NCBI GenBank assembly: GCA_023393825.1
Contig: JAEXBW010000091.1
Location: 1-8,495 of the forward strand
Source of the DNA: Elusimicrobiota bacterium
GTDB lineage: Bacteria > Elusimicrobiota > Elusimicrobia > Elusimicrobiales > Elusimicrobiaceae
DNA: 8,495 nt
Direction: 5' to 3'
Shown: piece after piece, positions 1 to 5,657 of the stretch
Position numbering within the stretch: the first letter of the stretch is position 1
How the letters are laid out: each line of letters begins with the position of its first letter
Program-made: the position numbers and the translations under genes
Notes under the pieces: generated by a model
Seen by the model: the letters and a program-made list of their open reading frames with translations, nothing else
The model's database searches: none
Told to the model about the DNA's origin: nothing

Positions 1-2
1 AA

Positions 3-257
3 GCTTTTATAGCTTCAGCCGGCGGCGAAGTCGTGTCTGAAGAAAAACTCGGAAGAAGAAGATTCTCCCACGATATCGTTAAAAACCGCGAAGGTTTTTA
101 TCTTTACCTTAAGTTCAAAGCCGAAACACCTTTTATTAAAGCTTGGAAAGACAATGTTAAGCTTAACCAAAGCGTTTTGCGCAGCATGGTCGTTAAATCG
201 GTAGAACCCAAAAACAAACCGGCAAAAAAAGTAAAAACAGCGCCGGTTGCAGCCTAA
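3..257 (+). CDS. rpsF: 30S ribosomal protein S6, C-terminal part (5' end outside window)
   Basis: This is the C-terminal 84 residues of ribosomal protein S6, which binds 16S rRNA in the small-subunit platform as a heterodimer with S18. The reading frame is open from the window edge, so the gene starts upstream; the GTG at 33 is an internal valine codon, not the start. Family hallmarks are the EEKLGRRRFSHDI segment (a variant of the usual KLGxRxLAYxI) and the following GFYLYLKF strand. The last ~20 residues form a basic Lys/Ala/Pro tail (KNKPAKKVKTAPVAA) past the usual fold, as in many S6 proteins. The stop codon lies 4 nt before the ATG of ssb, and rpsR follows, which is the classical rpsF-ssb-rpsR order. 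The identification is secure; only the N-terminus is missing. Confidence 0.95.
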   Translation, partial: AFIASAGGEVVSEEKLGRRRFSHDIVKNREGFYLYLKFKAETPFIKAWKDNVKLNQSVLRSMVVKSVEPKNKPAKKVKTAPVAA

Positions 258-261
258 TATT

Positions 262-690
262 ATGACGACAGGACAAATCCGCCTTCCGGAACTTAACCTC
301 ATTTATATCTCTGGCCGCTTAACACGCGACCCCGATAACAGAATGACACAGAAAGGTCAGGCAATTTGCAGCTTTGACGTAGCCGTTAACCGCAGGTATC
401 TTGATAATGCCTCGGGCGAATGGAAAGACGAAGTTGCCTACGTGCCTGTAACCGTGTTCGGCCCCGCTGCCGATAGAGTTAAAGACAGACTTAAAAAAGG
501 CACACCGGTTGTGGTTGAAGGCCGTATAACTATGAATGAGTTTACGGATAAATCAGGCCAAGCCAGAAAAGTGCTTCGCGTAAGCAGCAGAAGATTGCAG
601 ATATTGCAATCCGGCGACGCGGCAATGGGCGGCAGAGAAGATTCCTCCGCTGAAGTTGCCGACGTGGCGGAAGATGATGTCCCGTTTTAA
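262..690 (+). CDS. ssb: Single-stranded DNA-binding protein
   Basis: SSB of 142 residues, coating single-stranded DNA during replication, repair and recombination. The OB fold covers about residues 11-116: the LIYISGRLTRDP strand, the AICSFDVAVNR strand, the VPVTVFG core strand, and KKGTPVVVEGRI. The protein ends in an acidic tail closing with EDDVPF, the conserved tip that recruits partner proteins in bacterial SSBs. The linker between OB fold and tip is short (about 20 residues), so the protein is smaller than E. coli SSB (178 aa). I chose ATG 262. An in-frame TTG at 247 would overlap rpsF and adds only five residues with no family support. There is no strong Shine-Dalgarno sequence before 262, so translation may be coupled to termination of rpsF 4 nt upstream. 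Confidence 0.95.
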   Translation: MTTGQIRLPELNLIYISGRLTRDPDNRMTQKGQAICSFDVAVNRRYLDNASGEWKDEVAYVPVTVFGPAADRVKDRLKKGTPVVVEGRITMNEFTDKSGQARKVLRVSSRRLQILQSGDAAMGGREDSSAEVADVAEDDVPF

Positions 691-733
691 AACAAAAGCC
701 CTTTAGGCTAAAAATTTTAGAGGAAAGATAAAA

Positions 734-1051
734 ATGGAAGAAAAAATTGTTAAAACTGATGCAGTAGAAACAAAAGCTCCCGCAGCAGACGCCAGAGGCG
801 GCGCTCCCAGAGCTTTCAACCCCAAAAAACGCTTTGAAGCCAGAAGAAAAGTTTGCAAATTCTGTGCCGAAAAGATTGACAGTATAGATTATAAAAACAT
901 TCAGCTTGTTAAAAGCTTTACTATGGACAGCGGTAAAATTTTATCAAGAAGAATCACCGGCACCTGCGCTAAACACCAACGTCAGGTAACACAGGCTGTA
1001 AAAAGGGACAGAAACTTGGCTTTCTTACCCTACTGCCTGCCCAAAAAATAA
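734..1051 (+). CDS. rpsR: 30S ribosomal protein S18
   Basis: Ribosomal protein S18 (105 aa), the partner of S6 in the 30S platform. The conserved core begins near residue 31 (KKRFEARRKVCKFC) and continues through IDYKN, the GKILSRRITGTCAKHQRQV segment and the C-terminal LAFLPYCLP. C41 and C44 (CxxC) with C78 and H81 (CAKH) would make a zinc site, so this is the zinc-binding (C+) type. About 30 residues precede the core as an Ala/Glu/Lys-rich, probably disordered extension. A Shine-Dalgarno GAGGA at 720-724 sits 9 nt before the ATG. The gap after ssb is 43 nt and rplI starts 27 nt downstream, so the four genes look like one operon. Confidence 0.97.
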   Translation: MEEKIVKTDAVETKAPAADARGGAPRAFNPKKRFEARRKVCKFCAEKIDSIDYKNIQLVKSFTMDSGKILSRRITGTCAKHQRQVTQAVKRDRNLAFLPYCLPKK

Positions 1052-1065
1052 TTGTAAATCTATAC

Positions 1066-1070
1066 AGGAG
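1066..1070 (+). promoter_or_regulatory. Ribosome binding site of rplI
   Basis: AGGAG lies 8 nt before the ATG at 1079. It fixes the L9 start and shows that this genome uses canonical Shine-Dalgarno signals. This matters because the gene starting at 2022 lacks one. Confidence 0.85.
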
Positions 1071-1078
1071 CTTTTAAA

Positions 1079-1537
1079 ATGAAAGTTATTTTAAGAAAAG
1101 ACGTAAAAAACTTAGGCACGGTTGGTGAAATTGTAGAAGTTAAACCCGGCCATGCAAGAAACTTTTTGCTGCCCAACAAATTGGTAGAAATTGCCACCCC
1201 CGCAGTAATTAAAAATTGGGAACTTGGCGCGGAAAGAAGACAGAAAAAGATTGCCGAAGACTTGGCTGCAGCCCAGGCTGAAGCCGCAAAGCTTGGCGGT
1301 ATTACTTTGCCTTACAAGAGAACGGTTAACATTGAAGGCGTTGTATTTGGTTCCGTAACCAAAGCCGACGTACAGAAGAGCCTTGCCGAACTCGGACACA
1401 AAATTACCAAAGATAATATTGATATCTTCTCCCCTATCAAAAAGATAGGCGAAACCGAAGTTGCTATCTACTTCAAACCTACGGTCTATGCTAAGATTAA
1501 GGTTGTTATAGAAGCGGTACACGAAGAGAAGAAATAG
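1079..1537 (+). CDS. rplI: 50S ribosomal protein L9
   Basis: Ribosomal protein L9 (152 aa, close to the usual ~149). It binds 23S rRNA at the base of the L1 stalk with its N-terminal domain, and a long helix projects to a second globular domain. The N-terminal signature is clear: MKVILRKDVKNLG, GEIVEVKPGHARNFLLPNKL and then EIAT. A Lys/Ala/Glu-rich helix spans about residues 44-76 (ERRQKKIAEDLAAAQAEAAK). The C-terminal domain includes VFGSVTKADVQKSL and a final strand AKIKVVIEAV. It is the last gene of the rpsF-ssb-rpsR-rplI cluster, since a strong terminator follows 25 nt after the stop. Nothing is unusual in the sequence. Confidence 0.97.
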   Translation: MKVILRKDVKNLGTVGEIVEVKPGHARNFLLPNKLVEIATPAVIKNWELGAERRQKKIAEDLAAAQAEAAKLGGITLPYKRTVNIEGVVFGSVTKADVQKSLAELGHKITKDNIDIFSPIKKIGETEVAIYFKPTVYAKIKVVIEAVHEEKK

Positions 1538-1561
1538 TTCGTAAGTGGCGTATTTTATCGG

Positions 1562-1594
1562 TCCCCTGTCAGTGATGGCGGGGGATTTTTTATT
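1562..1594 (+). terminator. Intrinsic terminator after rplI
   Basis: A 10-bp stem (1562-1571 with 1576-1585; TCCCC pairs with GGGGA, with two G-T wobbles inside) closes on a GTGA tetraloop of GNRA type at 1572-1575. It is followed immediately by a run of six T and then ATT. This is a textbook Rho-independent terminator and ends the ribosomal-protein operon. Confidence 0.92.
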
Positions 1595-1632
1595 GGGAAA
1601 GATTTGCTCTATGATGATGGGTATAGCTAGCA

Positions 1633-1757
1633 ATTAGGCGTAAGTTGGCTTATTTTTTATTTTTTGCTCACTTGGGTACCGAGAGTCGCTGCGCTCCCAT
1701 TCTTCTTTGTACACCTCGTTCGCAATAAAATAAAAAATAATCTCAACCCCGCCTAAT
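1633..1757. repeat. Large imperfect inverted repeat, MITE-like or palindromic element
   Basis: ATTAGGCG at 1633-1640 is repeated inverted as CGCCTAAT at 1750-1757. Moving inward there is a loosely matched stretch around GTTG. Then 1650-1667 pairs with 1722-1739: TTATTTTTTATTTT is identical on both arms, followed by TTGC against ATTGC with one bulged base. The arms are therefore about 35 nt each and enclose about 53 nt of GC-richer sequence containing CGCTGCGCTCCC. No transposase or ORF is associated. The symmetry and defined ends resemble a non-autonomous miniature element or a dispersed palindromic repeat. Whether it recurs in the genome cannot be seen here. It might alternatively act as a bidirectional terminator because of its T-rich arms. 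Confidence 0.6.
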
Positions 1758-1868
1758 CACGCGCGGCCAATCTGCGGATTTGTTGTCTCGTTGAAATCTA
1801 AGGCAGAAATATATGTTGTTAGTTTTGGCGTCTGCGATAGCCTTATTGTTGTCTTATTTTTAACTACG
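1758..1868. other. Gene-free spacer, nothing recognised
   Basis: About 110 nt between the inverted repeat and the A-tract region. I see no ORF of useful length, no RNA gene and no clear promoter here. Together with the repeat and the regulatory region it makes up the 1598-2021 gap between rplI and the Panacea gene. Confidence 0.5.
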
Positions 1869-1925
1869 AAAAAGAGAAGAAAAATAAAGAAAAATAAAGA
1901 AAAAACAAGCAAAATATGGTATAAA
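1869..1925 (+). promoter_or_regulatory. Phased A-tracts plus extended -10 promoter candidate
   Basis: A-tracts start at 1869, 1880, 1890, 1900 and 1911, so five runs of 4-6 A are spaced 10-11 bp apart, in phase with the DNA helix. The middle three are tandem copies of GAAAAATAAA. Such phasing is known to bend DNA and to help RNA polymerase as UP-like sequence. Directly downstream is an extended -10 element, TG at 1917-1918, one base, then TATAAA at 1920-1925. There is no good -35, which extended -10 promoters can tolerate. The predicted transcript would start near 1932 and lead into the Panacea gene with a ~90-nt leader. Confidence 0.5.
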
Positions 1926-1953
1926 ATAATTACTGGGAATTAGTGGGCAGACT

Positions 1954-1977
1954 GTTTGCAAACGGATTATCAATCCG
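1954..1977. promoter_or_regulatory. Two adjacent palindromes, possible operator
   Basis: GTTTGCAAAC at 1954-1963 is a perfect 10-bp palindrome. It abuts, sharing one base, CGGATT-ATC-AATCCG at 1963-1977, a perfect 6-bp inverted repeat with a 3-nt spacer. They lie between two candidate promoters of the Panacea pair. Toxin-antitoxin operons are often autoregulated at such sites, so an operator is plausible. The second one could instead form a small RNA hairpin in the leader. Confidence 0.35.
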
Positions 1978-1987
1978 CTATAAAGGG

Positions 1988-2015
1988 TTGACTATTATTC
2001 CAAAAACTATAAAAT
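1988..2015 (+). promoter_or_regulatory. Sigma70-type promoter candidate next to the Panacea start codon
   Basis: TTGACT (1988-1993, 5 of 6 to consensus), a 16-bp spacer, and TAAAAT (2010-2015, 5 of 6). Transcription would begin about 7 nt further on, essentially at the ATG at 2022, giving a leaderless mRNA. This fits the absence of any Shine-Dalgarno sequence before that ATG. Confidence 0.45.
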
Positions 2016-2021
2016 ATTATT

Positions 2022-2570
2022 ATGAATTCTAGAAAACTTATGCAGATGGTCAACTATCTGCTTTCGAAGTACAATTATCAACTTAATTATACTAAGTTGA
2101 TAAAGTTGCTTTATCTGGCAGACAGAGAAGCCCTTGATAAATGGGGTTTTTCTGTTTCAGGAGATACATACTCTTTAATGAGGCAAGGTGCAGTTTTAGG
2201 TAGACTGTATGATTTTATAAAAGCTGATAAGAATATTGAGGGTCAACCTGAATGGAATTCTACTTTTTGTAAAGATAAATATGACCTGGTTTCTCGGGTA
2301 CAGGATAAATGCTCTTATGATGAACTGAGTAGAGCAGAAAAAAGACTTTTAGATGAAGTGGATGCCAAGTATCATGATAAAAGTTGGCAGTATCTGGTAG
2401 ATGAAGTTATTCATAAATTAGAAGAATGTAGAGAATACGATAGTGTAGGATCATCTTCTGTTCCCATCTTCAAGCAAGAAATCTTAAAGGCTCTGCGCAA
2501 GAAAGAAAAGGATATTGAGCATATTCTAGAAGAAGAAAGCGCTAGCCGTGCTTTTTCTAGAACAATTTGA
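2022..2570 (+). CDS. Panacea/SocA-domain (DUF4065) protein, probable antitoxin
   Basis: A 182-residue protein with the Panacea (DUF4065, SocA-like) pattern. It has an N-terminal helix LMQMVNYLLSKY, then LNYTKLIKLLYLADREAL (about 22-38), then SVSGDTYSLMRQGAVLGRLYDFI (about 45-66), matching the family's KLLYxAD and GPVxxxxYD blocks. A later helix, LSRAEKRLLDEVDAKYHDKSWQYLVDEVIH, precedes SSVPIFKQEILKAL. Panacea domains are known as antitoxins that neutralise diverse toxins encoded next to them; SocA in Caulobacter is instead a ClpXP adaptor for the toxin SocB. The C-terminus (from ~158) is a charged helix rich in Lys and Glu. The gene is AT-richer than its neighbours and uses codons such as AGA, GGA and GAT more, which suggests acquisition. 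No Shine-Dalgarno sequence precedes the ATG. The partner gene follows after 13 nt. The domain call is fairly sure; the antitoxin role is inferred from family and context. Confidence 0.8.
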   Translation: MNSRKLMQMVNYLLSKYNYQLNYTKLIKLLYLADREALDKWGFSVSGDTYSLMRQGAVLGRLYDFIKADKNIEGQPEWNSTFCKDKYDLVSRVQDKCSYDELSRAEKRLLDEVDAKYHDKSWQYLVDEVIHKLEECREYDSVGSSSVPIFKQEILKALRKKEKDIEHILEEESASRAFSRTI

Positions 2571-2574
2571 GGAG
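2569..2574 (+). promoter_or_regulatory. Ribosome binding site that decides the partner gene start
   Basis: GAGGAG overlaps the TGA stop of the Panacea gene (2568-2570) and lies 9 nt before ATG 2584. It therefore favours ATG 2584 over the in-frame GTG at 2548, which lies upstream of it inside the Panacea gene. It also suggests coupled translation of the two genes. Confidence 0.75.
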
Positions 2575-2583
2575 CCATCTTGT

Positions 2584-2955
2584 ATGAATATGAAAGGCTA
2601 TTCTTTTTTGCTGAATGATGATTCGAATAGCCACCATCTTTATTTTGTAATATCCGATCCAGATCCAGATAATAATGTTTTGCTTGTAAATATGACCACG
2701 ATATATTCAGGAGTTTATCATGATTCTTCGTGTGAACTCAATAGGAGTGACCATCCTTTTGTTCAGCATCCTTCTTATATAACATACAAAGATGCACGAG
2801 AAGTACAACAAGAAATCATATTAAACAATGTAATGAAACATGTTTACATAAGGCAAGAGGACGCAAGCATCGGGTTATTAAGTAAAATTCAAAGAGGAGC
2901 TGTTTCAAGCGATTTCCTTCCAGAGAAGTTTATTAAATATTTCGATTTTTTTTAA
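2584..2955 (+). CDS. Small protein of unknown family, putative toxin partner of the Panacea protein
   Basis: A 123-residue protein that I do not assign to a named family. The N-terminal half is strand-rich: YSFLL, then HHLYFVISDPDPDNNVLLVNMTT (about 17-39), then SSCELNRSDHPFVQHPSYITYKDAREV (about 48-74), with several His residues and an invariant-looking DHPF. The C-terminal half is helical and basic, ending FLPEKFIKYFDFF. The layout, a short beta-barrel-like front opening with a VIS strand, recalls PemK/MazF-type SH3-like toxins, but only in outline. There is no signal peptide or membrane segment. Its position immediately downstream of a Panacea protein, with a linked ribosome binding site and a shared terminator, makes a toxin the most economical guess. 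Base composition is AT-rich like its partner. Function is unproven. Confidence 0.6.
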   Translation: MNMKGYSFLLNDDSNSHHLYFVISDPDPDNNVLLVNMTTIYSGVYHDSSCELNRSDHPFVQHPSYITYKDAREVQQEIILNNVMKHVYIRQEDASIGLLSKIQRGAVSSDFLPEKFIKYFDFF

Positions 2956-2957
2956 TT

Positions 2958-2990
2958 AAACCTTGAGTGCTGTTCAAGGGTTTTTCTTTT
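2958..2990 (+). terminator. Intrinsic terminator after the Panacea pair
   Basis: CCTTGA (2961-2966) pairs with TCAAGG (2974-2979) across a 7-nt loop. The stem extends outward as AAA (2958-2960) with TTT (2981-2983) after one bulged G. A T-rich tail, TTTTTCTTTT, follows. It sits 2 nt after the stop codon and isolates the two-gene module from dnaB. Confidence 0.75.
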
Positions 2991-3068
2991 CCTAAAAAGA
3001 CTGAATCAGATTTTATATTTATTTAGACACACCTCTCCGTATTCATTCGCGCGGCAATAAAAAACATC

Positions 3069-3097
3069 TGTAAAATCAATTTTTAAAATTGTACAAT
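3069..3097 (+). promoter_or_regulatory. Weak dnaB promoter candidate overlapping two palindromes
   Basis: TACAAT at 3092-3097 is a good -10 match, but the best-spaced -35 (TGTAAA, 3069-3074, 17-bp spacer) fits only half. The -10 lies inside the perfect palindrome ATTGTACAAT (3088-3097), which overlaps a second one, CAATTTT-T-AAAATTG (3077-3091). A promoter is expected here because a terminator precedes and dnaB begins 32 nt downstream. The exact elements are uncertain. Confidence 0.35.
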
Positions 3098-3114
3098 GAA
3101 GTACTATCAGATTT

Positions 3115-3120
3115 AAGGAG
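3115..3120 (+). promoter_or_regulatory. Ribosome binding site of dnaB
   Basis: AAGGAG, 8 nt before ATG 3129, a strong Shine-Dalgarno sequence that fixes the dnaB start. Confidence 0.88.
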
Positions 3121-3128
3121 TTTTTTGT

Positions 3129-4520
3129 ATGCCCGCAGAAGAAAAGTTGCCGCCGCAAGCCTTAGACGCGGAAATGGCTGTTTTAGGTTCAATGCTTATA
3201 GAGCAGGAAGCTCTTGAGCGCGCTTTTGATATTTTAAAGGCCGAACACTTTTATAAAACCGCTCACCAAAAGGTGTTTGCGGCTATGTACGCCCTGACGG
3301 GGCGCGGGCAGGCGGTGGACCTTATCACCGTTACGGAAGAACTCAAAAAAAGTGGCGCGTTAAACGAAATCGGCGGGGAAAGATATTTAACCGAACTTAT
3401 CGGTAAAGTTTCCACCGCGGCCCACGTTGAACACTATGCCCAAATGGTTTATGACGCCGCCTTAATACGCGAACTTATCCGCGTTTCCACCTCCACCGTA
3501 GAAGCCTGCTACAAACAGCCCGAAGAACCCAGCGAACTTATTGATAAAGCGCAGGAAAGACTTTTTGCCTTAAGCCAAAAACAGGACATAAAAGGCTTTG
3601 TATCGTCTAAAGATTTATCTGGCGAAGTTATGCAGATGATAGAAAAACTTATCATAGACAAAGACCCTATAAAAGGCGTTCCCACGGGCTTTACGGAATT
3701 TGATTTAAAGACGGGCGGGCTTAGAAAATCCGACTTAATCATTTTAGCCGCGCGTCCTTCCCAAGGTAAAACCGCAATGGCTTTAAACATAGCCCAGCAC
3801 GCGGCCTTAAGAGGCTTCCCCGTCGCCATATTCTCCTTGGAAATGGGCCGCCACTCAATTTATCAAAGAATGGTCTGCTCCGCTGCGCAAGCGGAACTGC
3901 ACCTTGTTAACACGGGTATGTTCAAGAAAGAACGCTGGCGCGATTTGGCCAGAGAAATACATAAACTCGGCGAGGCTCCGCTTTACATTGATGACACTCC
4001 CGCCCTTTCCATAACCGATATCCGCGTGCGTTCCCGCCGCCTTGCCAACGACTTAAAAAAGCAGGGTAAAGAGCTGGGAATGATAATGATAGACTATATG
4101 CAGCTTATCCGCGGCGGAATCAAAAAAGTGGAAAGCAGGCAGCAGGAAGTTTCCGAAATTTCAAGAATGTTAAAAGAACTCGCGCGTACTTTAAACGTGC
4201 CTGTTGTGGCCTTATCCCAGCTTAACAGAAAGACGGAAGACAGGGGCAGAGCCGATAACCGCCCTCAACTTTCCGACTTAAGGGAATCAGGCTCTATCGA
4301 ACAGGACGCCGACGTTGTGGCCTTAATCCACAGAGAAGGCTACTACAAACGCGACGATGAATCCTTAAAGCGCAAAGCTACATTAATTATAGCCAAACAG
4401 CGTAACGGCCCCGTTGGCGATATTGACCTTAACTGGATTAGCGAATACACCTTGTTCACCAACCCCGCGCCGGAAAATATTAACGTGCCTGAGGGCTACG
4501 AACAGGTAGTACCGCTATGA
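3129..4520 (+). CDS. dnaB: Replicative DNA helicase DnaB
   Basis: Hexameric replicative helicase (463 aa, normal length) that unwinds DNA at the fork using ATP and binds primase. The N-terminal domain starts with the hallmark PPQALDAEMAVLGSML (8-23). A linker follows, then the RecA-like motor from about 185. Visible motifs are Walker A ARPSQGKT (208-215, K214, T215), the catalytic glutamate in SLEMG (E238), Walker B IMIDYMQL (D322), SQLNR (363-367), the conserved RxxxNRPQLSDLRESGSIEQDAD segment near 374-395, and the KQRNG arginine-finger region (R425). The Walker A Gln212 replaces the more common Met or Ser, a mild variation. There is no intein. The stop overlaps the alr start (ATGA), so helicase and cell-envelope genes are translationally linked. 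The identification is certain. Confidence 0.98.
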   Translation: MPAEEKLPPQALDAEMAVLGSMLIEQEALERAFDILKAEHFYKTAHQKVFAAMYALTGRGQAVDLITVTEELKKSGALNEIGGERYLTELIGKVSTAAHVEHYAQMVYDAALIRELIRVSTSTVEACYKQPEEPSELIDKAQERLFALSQKQDIKGFVSSKDLSGEVMQMIEKLIIDKDPIKGVPTGFTEFDLKTGGLRKSDLIILAARPSQGKTAMALNIAQHAALRGFPVAIFSLEMGRHSIYQRMVCSAAQAELHLVNTGMFKKERWRDLAREIHKLGEAPLYIDDTPALSITDIRVRSRRLANDLKKQGKELGMIMIDYMQLIRGGIKKVESRQQEVSEISRMLKELARTLNVPVVALSQLNRKTEDRGRADNRPQLSDLRESGSIEQDADVVALIHREGYYKRDDESLKRKATLIIAKQRNGPVGDIDLNWISEYTLFTNPAPENINVPEGYEQVVPL

Positions 4521-5656
4521 CAAACGGACAAGGATTAACTTTACTGCGGCCCACTTACGGCGCGGTGGATTTATCCGCGTTAAAGTTTAACCTGCTTAAA
4601 GCCAAGTTTATTATAAGCACGCGCTACACCGTGCATCAGCCTAAAATAATGTTGTTGGTAAAGGCCAATGCCTACGGGCATGACGCTTTGCTTATATCTG
4701 CATACACTCAAAAAGAAAACCTTTGCGACGCTTTTGGCGTAGCCTCCATAGAAGAGGGTATAATTTTACGCCAAAACGGTATAACGCTGCCCATACTTGT
4801 GCTTGGCAGTATCTATCCTTTTGATTGTTTTGAATACGCTTTAAAAAATAATTTATCCGTAACTGTGGCCAGCGTGCGCGCGGCCGCATACATAACGCAG
4901 CTTGCGGAAAAGTTGAAGATAAAAGCGCTCTGCCACGTTAAGCAGGAAACAGGCATGGGCCGCATCGGCAGCAGAAAGCCCGCCGTCTTGGAAATTTTAA
5001 GAATTTTAAACAAAAGCGAATATGTAAAAATTGAAGGCACTTTCAGCCATTTTTCCAGCGCGGAAAATGACGGAGAATACACCAATACACAACTTGGTTA
5101 TTTTAAAGATTTACTTGCCTGCGCCGCCGCCGAAGGGCTTGATACGGGGCTTGCGCATATTTCCGCAACGCCGGGGTTTTTAAACTATCCGCAGGCGTGG
5201 TTTGATATGGTGCGATTGGGCCACTTGGCTTACGGCTTGGAAGATGGGTTTAAACCTGTTTTATCTTTACGCTCAAAGGTAGTATTTATCAAAGACGTAA
5301 GGGCAGGCGCGGGGATAAGTTACGGTCATACATTTGCGCCTAAAACGCCCGCAAAAATAGCTACAATACCTATAGGTTACGGGGACGGATATCACAGAAC
5401 TTTGTCCAACAAAGCGCAGGTGTTAATTAACGGCGTGCGCTGCCCCGCTGTCGGCAATATAACAATGGATATGCTTATGGCGGATATTACCGCCTTGGGC
5501 GATATACCCGTAGGCAGTGATGTTGTTTTGATAGGTACGCAGGGCAAAGAAACAATATCCGCCGCGGAACTGGCGAAACTTGCGGGAACTATAGATTACG
5601 AAATTTTAACATCGCTTACCGCGCGCGTACCCAGAATACCAACACAGGAACTTTAA
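4517..5656 (+). CDS. alr: Alanine racemase
   Basis: PLP-dependent fold-type III enzyme (379 aa) that interconverts L- and D-alanine, supplying D-Ala for peptidoglycan. The cofactor lysine is K49 in LLVKANAYGHDA. R149 in TGMGRIG and the second catalytic base Y269 in ISYGHTF are present, as are PIGYGDGYHR (285-294) and GNITMDMLMADIT (313-325). R233 in DMVRLGHLAYG is the residue expected to contact the PLP ring. One oddity is the loop that is usually HxxNSA, which in other alanine racemases contacts the PLP phosphate; here it reads HISATPGF (214-221), without the Asn-Ser pair. Activity is still likely because the catalytic pair is intact, but a related amino-acid racemase is possible. ATG 4517 overlaps the dnaB stop by 4 nt, and mlaE starts 1 nt after its stop. 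Confidence 0.92.
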   Translation: MTNGQGLTLLRPTYGAVDLSALKFNLLKAKFIISTRYTVHQPKIMLLVKANAYGHDALLISAYTQKENLCDAFGVASIEEGIILRQNGITLPILVLGSIYPFDCFEYALKNNLSVTVASVRAAAYITQLAEKLKIKALCHVKQETGMGRIGSRKPAVLEILRILNKSEYVKIEGTFSHFSSAENDGEYTNTQLGYFKDLLACAAAEGLDTGLAHISATPGFLNYPQAWFDMVRLGHLAYGLEDGFKPVLSLRSKVVFIKDVRAGAGISYGHTFAPKTPAKIATIPIGYGDGYHRTLSNKAQVLINGVRCPAVGNITMDMLMADITALGDIPVGSDVVLIGTQGKETISAAELAKLAGTIDYEILTSLTARVPRIPTQEL

Positions 5657-5657
5657 A

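Noticed and set aside
697..709. Small hairpin AGCC-CTTTA-GGCT between ssb and rpsR, as a terminator or S6/S18 regulatory site.
   Set aside because: Only 4 bp, with no T-run after it; known S6:S18 leader motifs lie upstream of rpsF, outside this window.
1112..1633. Long minus-strand open frame opposite rplI, and others opposite dnaB, alr, mlaE/mlaF and mlaD.
   Set aside because: They overlap well-identified genes on the plus strand, have no family resemblance or ribosome binding sites, and are shadows of codon usage.
1641..1757. Minus-strand ~39-codon open frame across the inverted repeat, ending at the repeat boundary.
   Set aside because: No credible start codon or ribosome binding site; kept only as a property of the repeat element.
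1941..2001. tRNA-like stretch: the CGGATT-ATC-AATCCG hairpin resembles an anticodon arm and is followed by GGGTTGACTATTATTCCA.
   Set aside because: There is no proper T-arm motif (TTCRANNC), no matching acceptor stem and no D-arm, and the implied anticodon would be unlikely. Better explained as palindrome plus a TTGACT promoter box.
1760..3055. Direct repeat CGCGCGGC at 1760-1767 and 3048-3055 flanking the Panacea module, possibly a target-site duplication.
   Set aside because: The same octamer also occurs inside mlaE (near 6317) and inside alr (near 4876), so it is common in this genome and not good evidence for insertion ends.
3005..3114. Direct repeat ATCAGATTT at 3005-3013 and 3106-3114 upstream of dnaB.
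   Set aside because: Nine AT-rich bases in AT-rich intergenic DNA may recur by chance, and no further symmetry supports function.
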